A DNA stretch of 34,471 nt, from IMG/VR virus record IMGVR_UViG_3300044814_000051, positions 1 to 34,471 of that record, one strand, 5' to 3'. Under the pieces are notes generated by a model that saw only the letters and a program-made list of their open reading frames with translations, was not told where the DNA came from and ran no database searches. The position numbers and the translations under genes are program-made. The DNA comes from a virus. Shown piece by piece: positions 6,873-12,852 of this stretch; the first letter of the stretch is position 1, and every line of letters starts with the position of its first letter.

Positions 6873-7826
6873 TCAGGCTGCTTCCCTCAGGGCGATTCCG
6901 CTGCCGTCGCTGATCACCAGGCGGTAGGCGTTCGTCTTATCGCAGATGACTGTTCCCGCTTTTACCATCCTGCTCAGCGTCACCCGCACCGTGGGGTACG
7001 AAACCCCTGACTGCGCGCTGATCCACTGCCCGGTGTGCTCCAGTCCAGACATCACCGCTGTCACCCTCGCCCGTGCCGTGTCCTCCGGCCGCGCGTTCTT
7101 CTCTCCCTGGGCGATCCACTCGCAGGTACCCGCCGCGCTGATCCGGAACATCGCGCCGGACTTGCTCCCCAGGTTGGTCTTCTCCACGTTCAGCACCCGG
7201 ATACGGGGGTCATTGCCGTCAGGGGCGATCAGCAGCACCTGGCGAACGCTGTCCGTGATGGCCTTGCTGCCCGCGATCACCTTGGCGTTCTTCGTCGTAT
7301 GGTGGACGAGAACCACGGCAGCGCCAGTCTTCTTCGCCAGGTCCAGCATCGGCCCCATCACCTTCGCCCGGATCGCGACCGGTGAGGAAAGGCTGACCGG
7401 GCTCGCCGCCGCCAGGGTGTCAACCACCACCAGCGCCGCTGCTGACTCGCTGACCACCCGGCGCAGCCAGGCACTGTCCCGCACGATGTCGAACGGTTCC
7501 CCGTTGGCGTTCTCGCTGGCGTCCAGGACGTTCCCCAGGTCCGCCCCGGCAGCGTCCAGGCGCTTCACCAGGCTGCACTCAGCGGAATCCTCCAGGGACA
7601 CGTACACGACCACCTGAGGGGCCTGCGCGCTGTCCTGGGGGCATCCCGGCATCTCCCGGCCGGCCGATACCCTTGCAGCCACGTCCAGCATCGCCAGGCT
7701 CTTGCCGGTGCCGCCCGGTGCCGCCAGCACGGTGACGGTGGCGGAGGGGATGATCCCGTCCCACAGCCACTCCGCCTCCAGCACTTCCACGTCCGCGAAG
7801 CTCCTCGGCATGATGTCCTCGTTCAT
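6873..7826 (-). CDS. RecA-fold ATPase/helicase, RepA-like (AAA_25), with C-terminal winged helix
   Basis: 317 residues; the ATG at 7826 is preceded by a G-rich SD. It carries Walker A AAPGGTGKS (35-43), SLED (77-80), Walker B ALVVVD (131-136) and motif-3-like VLVHHTTK (172-179), the order of RepA/GvpD-type hexameric ATPases (AAA_25 in Pfam terms). Residues about 255-310 form a winged-helix module (VMSGLEHTGQWISAQSGVSYPTVRVTLSRMVKAGTVICD). Such proteins act as replicative helicases or helicase loaders in small replicons. With the putative initiator at 9593-10309 it would form the replication module; no primase or polymerase is seen. It is driven by a TTGACA promoter 40-70 nt upstream. Confidence 0.8.
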   Translation of the reverse strand: MNEDIMPRSFADVEVLEAEWLWDGIIPSATVTVLAAPGGTGKSLAMLDVAARVSAGREMPGCPQDSAQAPQVVVYVSLEDSAECSLVKRLDAAGADLGNVLDASENANGEPFDIVRDSAWLRRVVSESAAALVVVDTLAAASPVSLSSPVAIRAKVMGPMLDLAKKTGAAVVLVHHTTKNAKVIAGSKAITDSVRQVLLIAPDGNDPRIRVLNVEKTNLGSKSGAMFRISAAGTCEWIAQGEKNARPEDTARARVTAVMSGLEHTGQWISAQSGVSYPTVRVTLSRMVKAGTVICDKTNAYRLVISDGSGIALREAA

Positions 7827-7864
7827 GATTCCCCCCGTGTGCTCGTGTTCTTCCTTATGCCTCC

Positions 7865-7893
7865 AATGTATCAGGTGTAGTGGGTCGTGTCAA
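7865..7893 (-). promoter_or_regulatory. Sigma70-type promoter of the ATPase gene
   Basis: Minus strand TTGACA (7893-7888), 17-nt spacer, TACATT (7870-7865), 39 nt before the ATG at 7826. Unlike the promoters at 4826 and 6100, no TTGAC-N4-GTCAA dyad covers the -35. Confidence 0.7.
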
Positions 7894-7912
7894 CGTCTTT
7901 CCTGTCTTGGGG

Positions 7913-7976
7913 TGTAACAAAATAGAGTTTCCGCAGGTCAGAGGCCTGTTACAGGATCTGCAACGCCCCTGTTACG
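7913..7976. promoter_or_regulatory. Repeated GTTAC/GTAAC boxes in the divergent control region
   Basis: TGTAAC at 7913-7918, CTGTTACAG (odd palindrome) at 7946-7954, and CTGTTACG at 7969-7976. They lie between the divergent ATPase and ribbon-helix-helix genes. Repeated short boxes next to a ribbon-helix-helix gene suggest autoregulatory operators; this is inference. No strong plus-strand -35/-10 pair was found. Confidence 0.4.
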
Positions 7977-8040
7977 CCTTCTTCTGCTGTAGTGGTGTGC
8001 TACGGTGAAAAGGACAACACTGGCAAGGGAGAAATGACAG

Positions 8041-8292
8041 ATGAACGAAGAAGAGAAGCAGTCGGCATCAGTGGTCGTCACCACCCGGATCTCACCAGGA
8101 CACCATGCCCTGCTTGCCCGGATGGCAGCGGCCGACGAGCGCACTGTTTCCTGGCTGGCACGCAAGCTGCTCGAATCCGCCATCGACTCCCAGCCCGTCA
8201 GCGGCAACCTCGTCGAGACGGAGAAGCCGCCGCCACCGGACTACCGTGCCCCGCTGCGCGAGTCCCCGGACTTCGGGGAGAAATGGGCATGA
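8041..8292 (+). CDS. Ribbon-helix-helix DNA-binding protein
   Basis: 83 residues; the ATG has GGGAG 9 nt upstream. Residues about 8-45 (SASVVVTTRISPGHHALLARMAA..RTVSWLARKLLESAID) show the strand-helix-helix pattern of CopG/Arc-type repressors: alternating V/T strand, then two amphipathic helices. The C-terminal 35 residues are Pro-rich and charged. It is the first gene of a short plus-strand unit divergent from the ATPase, and repeated GTTAC boxes upstream may be its own operators. It is probably an early transcription regulator; an antitoxin-like role is possible, but no toxin partner is obvious. Confidence 0.75.
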   Translation: MNEEEKQSASVVVTTRISPGHHALLARMAAADERTVSWLARKLLESAIDSQPVSGNLVETEKPPPPDYRAPLRESPDFGEKWA

Positions 8293-8651
8293 TCCCGGTC
8301 CCGCTCGGAGTTCCCGGTGAGAAAGTAACCGCTGAGCATATCAGGGACGGGCTGAGGATGTGGCGGCATTCCCGGTGGATCGCCCTGGAGTTCCCGTCGT
8401 CCGCAGCCGGGCAGACCCATGTCGTCTACGTCTTCCCGTCCGGTGACATCATCTGCACCTGCAACGGGTTCCGCTACCGGCAAGCCTGCAAGCACGCGGA
8501 AGAAGCAGGGAAATCTGTTCAGGTCCTGCAAAGCTTAACGGGGCCGTCCCGTACTTCCGCGCGTTCTTTGCCCTGTCGGCGGCGCGGGCGTACATGGCCT
8601 CCCGGGCGGGCCAGTCATCGTCATCCTGCTCAGCGCCTGGTTCATCCCTGA
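8289..8651 (+). CDS. SWIM-type zinc-finger small protein
   Basis: The ATG at 8289 overlaps the previous TGA (ATGA) and has GGAG 8 nt upstream. The trusted part is residues 1 to about 83: a small alpha-beta domain (HSRWIALEFPSS, HVVYVFPSGD) followed by CTCNGFRYRQACKHA, a CxC...CxH pattern typical of SWIM zinc fingers found alone in many actinophages. After about 8537 the frame stays open for 38 more codons that are Arg/Pro-rich and antisense to the convergent ribbon-helix-helix gene, so they look non-coding. The true end may therefore be near TAA at 8536-8538 in another frame (possible one-base error), or the tail may be real. Probably a nucleic-acid-binding accessory. Confidence 0.65.
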   Translation: MIPVPLGVPGEKVTAEHIRDGLRMWRHSRWIALEFPSSAAGQTHVVYVFPSGDIICTCNGFRYRQACKHAEEAGKSVQVLQSLTGPSRTSARSLPCRRRGRTWPPGRASHRHPAQRLVHP

Positions 8652-8802
8652 CCTCGATCAGTCCCTGTGCCCGCAGCCCGGCCGCCAACTGCAGCAGGTT
8701 CACGGCCTCCCCGGAGACGCTCCGGCCTTCCAGCGCCGCCAGCTGCTCGATCCTCGCGTACAGCTGGTCCGGGACCTTTCGCATGTGAATGCTCCTGGGC
8801 AT
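8449..8802 (-). CDS. Ribbon-helix-helix protein, Arc-like
   Basis: 117 residues from the ATG at 8802, chosen because GAGG lies 8 nt upstream; an ATG six bases earlier is too close to that SD. Residues about 3-45 (RSIHMRKVPDQLYARIEQLAALEGRSVSGEAVNLLQLAAG) match the Arc/ribbon-helix-helix pattern seen in FitA-like antitoxins and phage repressors. The middle is acidic (EQDDDDWPAREAMYARAADRAKNARKYG). The last about 35 residues run antisense across the SWIM gene and may not be native. It is convergent with the plus-strand pair; regulation of the early region is the likely job. Confidence 0.6.
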   Translation of the reverse strand: MPRSIHMRKVPDQLYARIEQLAALEGRSVSGEAVNLLQLAAGLRAQGLIEVRDEPGAEQDDDDWPAREAMYARAADRAKNARKYGTAPLSFAGPEQISLLLPRACRLAGSGTRCRCR

Positions 8803-8825
8803 TTTCATCACCTCGCGTAGTGATA

Positions 8826-8879
8826 CCCCGGCGGGCCTGCCGACCGAAGTGGAGGCCTGAATCTGGAAACCCGCCGGGG
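8826..8879. repeat. 10-bp perfect inverted repeat upstream of the minus RHH gene
   Basis: CCCCGGCGGG (8826-8835) and CCCGCCGGGG (8870-8879) with a 34-nt spacer, lying in the leader of the gene starting at 8802. No T-run follows on the minus strand, so it is not a simple terminator; it could be an operator or mRNA leader structure. Confidence 0.4.
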
Positions 8880-8931
8880 GAGAGCGAAACACCAGGAAGA
8901 TGCAAAAAGATTTCCGCCCTCGCTATCGATG

Positions 8932-9240
8932 CTACTCCCACGGGGGCGGCACCGCTATTCCCAGTCGCCCCGCTGCCCTCGCCGCTGACCTCTCGTCCAC
9001 CATGGCCGCTTCGAAGCTCTTCCGGTTCGCCGGCTGCGTCCTGCCCACCAGGTAGCCGTTGCCGCCTCTGCGCTGAGAATCTGAGCCACTTTGACGCCCT
9101 CTGGCCCATCTCAGGTCCCTGACCGCCGGAAGGTCGCTGAGAACCGCCCCCCAGCCCCGTGCGTCCGGGCACTCGTACCGGTCCTCCAGTGACCTGATCA
9201 CCACGGCGAACTCGGCACGGCTCAGGCTGAACGGCTCCAC
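8932..9240 (-). CDS. Hypothetical protein in replication operon
   Basis: 102 residues. The start is taken as the GTG at 9240, two bases after the TGA of the zinc-motif gene; the frame is open upstream, but that stretch is antisense-frame noise over the previous gene. Readable parts are EPFSLSRAEFAVVIRSLEDRY, ARGWGAVLSDLPAVRDLRWARGR and a basic middle, ending GRLGIAVPPPWE. No domain is recognised. High third-position GC supports coding. It is the last gene of the putative initiator operon. Confidence 0.5.
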   Translation of the reverse strand: MEPFSLSRAEFAVVIRSLEDRYECPDARGWGAVLSDLPAVRDLRWARGRQSGSDSQRRGGNGYLVGRTQPANRKSFEAAMVDERSAARAAGRLGIAVPPPWE

Positions 9241-9242
9241 GA

Positions 9243-9596
9243 TCAGGAGTACGCGTCGAAGTCCCGCTCCCACCGGGCCAGCTCGGAAGCCTGCCGCACC
9301 ATCTCGCCCTGAGCGAGCCGCACCTTCGCTACCCTGGCAGCGGACGGGCCGGCGGCTATTTCCCGCTCCTCGCGCAGCTTCCTGGCCAGGACCGCAATCT
9401 GCCTCCCCGCCAGTCCGCACGCCCTGGCCTGCCGACGCCAGTGCGACGCCTCCCTCGGCACCCCGCCGTTGCCCTCGCACAGCTCACCCGGCCCTCTCCG
9501 GCAGGTCGGGCACTGTACGCCCCGGATCTCCTCCCGGCTCGGGAACCGCCCGTTCTCCTCGAAGAACGGACTCTGCTCCAGGTCGCCGCTGTTCAC
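9243..9596 (-). CDS. Zinc-motif (CPTC...C...H) phage protein
   Basis: 117 residues from a GTG overlapping the stop of the upstream gene (GTGA). Residues about 28-60 read VQCPTCRRGPGELCEGNGG...ASHWRR, the CxxC-x7-C...H zinc pattern common in small actinobacterial and actinophage proteins. The C-terminal half is a long charged helix (RKLREEREIAAG...VRQASELARWERDFDAY). Probably a nucleic-acid-binding accessory of the replication module; no enzymatic function can be read. Confidence 0.7.
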   Translation of the reverse strand: MNSGDLEQSPFFEENGRFPSREEIRGVQCPTCRRGPGELCEGNGGVPREASHWRRQARACGLAGRQIAVLARKLREEREIAAGPSAARVAKVRLAQGEMVRQASELARWERDFDAYS

Positions 9597-9723
9597 GCTG
9601 CCCCTCCAGCCTTCTGCCGAACTCGTCCTGTGCCTGCTGCCACCCTGACCCCCAGCTGTACGCCGTCCTGACCCACCGCAGCCGCACCGCCCGCTGCTGA
9701 GCGCCCCACTCTGACTGATCCAT
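9484..9723 (-). other. Possible overlapping ORF or frame displacement between initiator and zinc gene
   Basis: From the ATG at 9723 a second frame reads MDQSEWGAQQRAVRLRW...GWQQAQDEFGRRLEGQ. Between 9723 and about 9600 its third codon positions are far richer in G/C than those of the initiator frame over the same bases, so coding signal appears to move from the initiator frame to this one and then to the zinc gene frame. No good SD is seen. Either a small overlapping gene or sequence errors could explain it. Confidence 0.3.
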
Positions 9724-10309
9724 TCCAGGTACTACCCGCAAGCAGCTCGTCGAACGCCGCCGACCCGCTGGGCGCGCTCTTGACTTCCATGCCGGATAGC
9801 CCGGGGGCGTAGGGGGCGGCGTTATTTTCATTCCCCTTCAGTCCGAGCGAAGCGAGTACATCAGTCTCACTATGTTGGTCCGGCAAGATCTTGCCAGACA
9901 GTGCGGCAAGATCTTGCCGGGGTAGTGCGGCAAGATCTTGCCAGACTTCGACCGTAGTCGAGTGATCGTTTAGCCGGTACCTGGACGAGTGCCCTGGGTG
10001 GTGCTCGACACTGATCCAGCCTGCGGCTACCAGATCGGCCAGAGCGTACCGGACCTTCCGTACCGACCAGCTGAGATCATCCGCCAGGGTCTGCTCCCGG
10101 GGGATGGCACCGTGCCTCATCGAGTCGTAGTGCTTCAGCCAGCCGAACAGTGTTTTGCCCCGGTCACTGAGCTTAGGGTCAGAAAGCACGTCTAGCAGCT
10201 GCTTGACGTACGGAGGTTCCGGCTCAGCGGGAGCGGGAGGGCCGCCGTGCCTGACGTTGCGCCTGCCGGTCATCGCGCGGAGAATCCCGTAGTCGGCTTC
10301 GTCGCTCAC
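9593..10309 (-). CDS. Winged-helix putative replication initiator
   Basis: 238 residues; GTG start with weak SD. Residues about 30-110 form a winged-helix domain of the HTH_36/replisome-organiser type: LLDVLSDPKLSDRGKTLFGWLKHY, IPREQTLADDLSWSVRKVRYALADLVAAGWISVEHH. Proteins with this fold act as phage or plasmid initiators that bind origin repeats. The gene contains three copies of the palindrome GGCAAGATCTTGCC (9882-9942) coding for the linker after the domain, an arrangement like lambda O, whose origin iterons lie inside its gene. The C-terminal about 40 residues are Gly/Ala/Val-rich with poor codon use and may be out of frame. It is followed by two coupled small genes. A plain transcription regulator is the alternative. 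Confidence 0.65.
   Translation of the reverse strand: MSDEADYGILRAMTGRRNVRHGGPPAPAEPEPPYVKQLLDVLSDPKLSDRGKTLFGWLKHYDSMRHGAIPREQTLADDLSWSVRKVRYALADLVAAGWISVEHHPGHSSRYRLNDHSTTVEVWQDLAALPRQDLAALSGKILPDQHSETDVLASLGLKGNENNAAPYAPGLSGMEVKSAPSGSAAFDELLAGSTWNGSVRVGRSAAGGAAAVGQDGVQLGVRVAAGTGRVRQKAGGAA
9882..9942. repeat. Three palindromic iterons, candidate replication origin
   Basis: GGCAAGATCTTGCC occurs perfectly at 9882-9895, 9905-9918 and 9929-9942. The start-to-start steps are 23 and 24 bp, about two helical turns, so all copies lie on one face of the DNA. The middle copy extends to a 16-bp palindrome. Flanks share AGTGC before the second and third copies and CAGAC after the first and third. Because one step is not a multiple of three, the copies are translated in two frames, which points to selection on the DNA. 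Confidence 0.7.
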
Positions 10310-10324
10310 GACTGTGCCCGGTCT

Positions 10325-10332
10325 GCTATAGT
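10325..10332 (+). promoter_or_regulatory. Extended -10 promoter
   Basis: TG-C-TATAGT (TG at 10324-10325, -10 at 10327-10332) is an extended -10 element on the plus strand, just upstream of the initiator start (which runs the other way). The -35 position has no match to TTGACA. It would start an RNA near 10340 leading into the terminator at 10398 and then the gene at 10483. Confidence 0.45.
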
Positions 10333-10397
10333 CATGACAGATGACCTTTCGCCTGGTCGTTCATGAAGAAACCTCTCTTAGGTGGGGATCGTTCTTC

Positions 10398-10439
10398 AGC
10401 AGCCACCCGGACGTCCAGCCGGGTGGCTGCTACTTTTTT
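10398..10439 (+). terminator. Strong rho-independent terminator/attenuator
   Basis: A perfect 13-bp stem AGCAGCCACCCGG / CCGGGTGGCTGCT (10398-10410, 10419-10431) with an 8-nt loop, then AC and TTTTTT. It sits between the extended -10 promoter and the small plus-strand gene at 10483, so it ends a short RNA of about 95 nt or attenuates that gene. Upstream AGGTGGGG (10380-10387) could pair with the CCACC of the stem as an anti-terminator. Confidence 0.85.
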
Positions 10440-10482
10440 GCCTTCCTGATCCTAACAGGCAGCCGGGCAGGTATCAGTAACC

Positions 10483-10677
10483 ATGCGCACGCACTCGTGG
10501 AACCGCCCTATCCCGCTGCCAGGCAGCGGCGACAGCAGGATCTGCGTCCGCTGCCAGGGCCACTTGCGCTGGATGCCGGACGAGTACTGGTGGCACCCGA
10601 AGGGTCACTACAACAGGGACCCGCTGGTCCTGGCAAAGATCCCAGAGTGCGAAGCAGAGCCCTGGTTCCCGCACTAG
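10483..10677 (+). CDS. Small CxxC protein
   Basis: 64 residues, with a weak SD (AGG about 11 nt before the ATG). It is basic and aromatic with one CVRC motif (residues 21-24) and a following HLRWMPDEYWWHPKGHYNRD stretch; His residues could complete a zinc site. No family is recognised. It stands alone on the plus strand between a strong terminator and a 12-bp hairpin, and converges on the glycosyltransferase operon. Codon use looks genuine. Confidence 0.6.
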   Translation: MRTHSWNRPIPLPGSGDSRICVRCQGHLRWMPDEYWWHPKGHYNRDPLVLAKIPECEAEPWFPH

Positions 10678-10683
10678 GACAAA

Positions 10684-10719
10684 GTCCCCTGTCTCAGAGA
10701 CCGGCTAGAGACAGGGGAC
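10684..10719. terminator. Hairpin between convergent genes (probable bidirectional terminator)
   Basis: A perfect 12-bp stem GTCCCCTGTCTC / GAGACAGGGGAC with a 12-nt loop, 7 nt after the stop of the plus gene and about 45 nt after the stop of the last glycosyltransferase on the minus strand. Only a short TTT follows on the minus side, so termination strength is uncertain. Confidence 0.65.
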
Positions 10720-10763
10720 CTGGCGGCTCCGGCTTGATCATGACACCAGGAGAAGCCGCGCCC

Positions 10764-11753
10764 TCATAGTACCGACTCGTACGCTTCCAGCCACCGGTAG
10801 GCGTTGCGCTGGATTGTCATCCCCTGCGTGTAAGCTCTGCACTCTTCCAGCAGCCGTTTCCGCTCGGCAGGGTCGAGCAGGGACCTCAGTGCCCGGTACC
10901 AGTCGGCGGCGGAGGCACACCGCAGTCCCGGGTAGCCCTCGTACGCTGCTGCGCCAGAAAATACAGGCACTATCCCGAGCATGGAGTACTCAGTGACCTT
11001 CAGGGCGCTCTTAGAGGCGTTAAAAGCTGAACGCTGCAGCGGCGCGAGGCCGATGTCCATCGACAGCGACTCGTAGTAGCGGGGAACGCTCATCTGCCAG
11101 GGAGTGAACCTCACCCGGCCCCGCACCGAGCCAGGCAGCATCTTCGCGAACTCCGCCCCGACGAAGTGAATCAGCACGTCCCGGTTGCGGGTCAGGAACT
11201 TCCCGGTCCCGGCTGCCGGCTCGCCAGCCCAGTCGCCCGCGTGACTGGCAGACCCGCCGAAGCCGATCGTCAGTGCCTCAGTCGGCTTGCGGCTGACGGA
11301 GAGGATCATCTCGTCCGGGTAGTTGGGGATGACAGCCACGTTCGGGTTGATCTTCCGCAGCACCTGCGCGAGGGGCTCTGTCGTGGTGGTGACCAGGTCG
11401 GCTGCCTCGCAGCAGCGCCTCAGCCTTCCCAGTCTCGGCTGGTCCTTAACGTAGAAGTCCCAGGCCTGGGAGTTCGAGCGGTCGATCTGCCAGAGGTCGT
11501 CGTCGATCTCGAAGACAAGACGGTACTTCCTCAGCCAGCGGGGCTGAGCGGCCAGCTTCAGCCACTCGTCGTGCGGCCCCTGGTTGCTGACCCGCTGCCC
11601 GACGATGACGTCGAAGTCCCTGGCATCGTGCTTGCCGCTGAAGAGAACTTCATGCCCTTGCCGCTTCAGTTCACCGAGCGGGAGGAAAATCCGGTAGTAA
11701 CCGCATCCGGTGCGGTCCCCGGCCATTCCGAGGATCTTCACCGGTAAAGGCAC
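10764..11753 (-). CDS. GT4-family (GT-B fold) glycosyltransferase
   Basis: 329 residues; the GTG start overlaps the previous gene by 16 nt. N-terminal domain: RTGCGYYRIFLPLGELKRQGHEV, typical of GT4 enzymes; LVFEIDDDLW and DLVTTTTEPLAQVL follow. C-terminal donor-binding domain: LTIGFGGSASHAGDW, MDIGLAPLQRSAFNASKSALKVTEYSMLGIVPVFS, where the K..EY..G.PV pattern replaces the EX7E motif that binds nucleotide-sugar. The family transfers a sugar from NDP- or GDP-sugar to a varied acceptor. It is the last of three glycosyltransferase genes read from the late operon, so the acceptor may be a virion protein, phage DNA or the host surface; the sequence does not say which. Confidence 0.85.
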   Translation of the reverse strand: MPLPVKILGMAGDRTGCGYYRIFLPLGELKRQGHEVLFSGKHDARDFDVIVGQRVSNQGPHDEWLKLAAQPRWLRKYRLVFEIDDDLWQIDRSNSQAWDFYVKDQPRLGRLRRCCEAADLVTTTTEPLAQVLRKINPNVAVIPNYPDEMILSVSRKPTEALTIGFGGSASHAGDWAGEPAAGTGKFLTRNRDVLIHFVGAEFAKMLPGSVRGRVRFTPWQMSVPRYYESLSMDIGLAPLQRSAFNASKSALKVTEYSMLGIVPVFSGAAAYEGYPGLRCASAADWYRALRSLLDPAERKRLLEECRAYTQGMTIQRNAYRWLEAYESVL

Positions 11754-12277
11754 GGTGCCCAGGTGTCGACGGTGAGGTCAGGGGTGTGCACCCACTGCAC
11801 GCCTGCCGTCATCCACTGGGAGACCAGGTCCCAGGTGCTGAACGATGCCCACGGTCCCCAGTCCATGATGAGAGCCAGCCCTGCCCGGTAGACCAGGGCG
11901 GAGGCCGCGATGCCGTCCCTGGAGGGAGGGTCAGTGCCGATCTTCCGTTCCTCCCCGAGTGAGCGGTGCTCCCGTGCGATCGTATAGCAGAACCCTGCCT
12001 CCGGGTGAATGGCCATGGACTCGGCCAGCAGCAGCAGGTGCTCCGGCATCCAGGCGTCTCCCTCACCGATGACCGCGATCAGGTCGGCGGGGCCGCCTGA
12101 CCAGCGCTTCGCCAGGTCCGCCAGCACATGGCCTCCCTGGCAGCCTTCCCGCTCGCAGTCGTCTAGCCCGGTCAGCCACTCGTCCGGCGGCCGGAGCTGG
12201 CCTCGTACGGACTGGGCGGTGACAGTTTCCAGCAGCGCCAGTTTCCCCTTGCTGACAGTGAGCGCGGTAACGATCAC
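11738..12277 (-). CDS. Short GT2-like glycosyltransferase
   Basis: 179 residues; the GTG overlaps the previous stop (GTGA) and has AGGGG 9 nt upstream. The N-terminal nucleotide-binding part is reduced. The centre GGPADLIAVIGEGDAWMPEHLLLLAESM resembles the GT2 region around the DxD motif (DLI..lgEGDaw.PeHL), with only GD left of it. SALVYRAGLALIMDWGPWASFSTWDLVSQWM matches the later GT2 segment seen in its upstream neighbour. It is probably a diverged partner that may act with the 12274-12852 protein or be inactive. GT2 proteins usually have 220 or more residues. Confidence 0.6.
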   Translation of the reverse strand: MIVTALTVSKGKLALLETVTAQSVRGQLRPPDEWLTGLDDCEREGCQGGHVLADLAKRWSGGPADLIAVIGEGDAWMPEHLLLLAESMAIHPEAGFCYTIAREHRSLGEERKIGTDPPSRDGIAASALVYRAGLALIMDWGPWASFSTWDLVSQWMTAGVQWVHTPDLTVDTWAPCLYR

Positions 12278-12852
12278 CAGCGGTCACCCCTTCCTGATGT
12301 GTTCATCCCGTTATGATTCCAGATGAACGTTTCCTCGGGAAGGTGCTCGAAGCTCGCGCCCCAGCTCAGCAGCGCCAGCCAGAGTCCCCAGTCGTCGTAG
12401 TTCCCCCCGTCCGGGGGACGCTGGAAGCCGCCTGCCTCCATCGCCAGGCGAGTCCGTACCAGGCTGGTGGTCTGGATGTAGGACCGCTGCCGCAGCACGC
12501 CAGGGTCGAACGGCTTGCCGTACTGCGGCTCCGTCTTAGTGAACTCCGGGAACTGCGGCACCACCGGGATCGAGTACACCACGTCAGCGCCTGATTCCCG
12601 CTGCCTTTGCTCCAAGGCCCTCAGGTGGTGCGGAAGGAACTCGTCGTCGCTGTCCAGGAACGCGGTGAACTCGGTGGTGACCTGGGAAAGCGCCCGGTTC
12701 TTAGTCGCCGCAGCGCCAATGTGATCATGGTCAATGGCGACAACTATTGCCTCCGGCTGACGTTCCTGCATGCACACTGAGTGCAATGTCACGGGAAGGG
12801 TGGTATTCACCCGGGGGGTGTGCGCGGAAATAGCTACGGTAATGTAGGGCAT
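12274..12852 (-). CDS. GT2-family (GT-A fold) glycosyltransferase
   Basis: 192 residues; the ATG overlaps the TGA of the HNH gene (TGATG). It begins MPYITVAISAHTPR with the usual beta-strand; EAIVVAIDHDHIGAAATKNRAL then FTAFLDSDDEFLPHHL give the nucleotide-sugar site, with D67-S-D69 the metal-binding DxD. The acceptor part includes YIQTTSLVRTRLAMEAGGF and DDWGLWLALLSWG, as in GT2 enzymes. It ends right after FIWNHNGMNTSGRG, shorter than most relatives but with all main motifs. First gene of the three-gene sugar cassette downstream of the tail genes. Confidence 0.85.
   Translation of the reverse strand: MPYITVAISAHTPRVNTTLPVTLHSVCMQERQPEAIVVAIDHDHIGAAATKNRALSQVTTEFTAFLDSDDEFLPHHLRALEQRQRESGADVVYSIPVVPQFPEFTKTEPQYGKPFDPGVLRQRSYIQTTSLVRTRLAMEAGGFQRPPDGGNYDDWGLWLALLSWGASFEHLPEETFIWNHNGMNTSGRGDRW

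Noticed and set aside
8642-9172. Minus-strand frame of 176 codons between the zinc and RHH genes
   Set aside because: Gly/Arg-rich, overlaps two better frames, no SD; shadow.
10362-10448. 28-codon leader ORF across the plus-strand terminator
   Set aside because: No SD, and the codons are dictated by the hairpin; the terminator reading is stronger.
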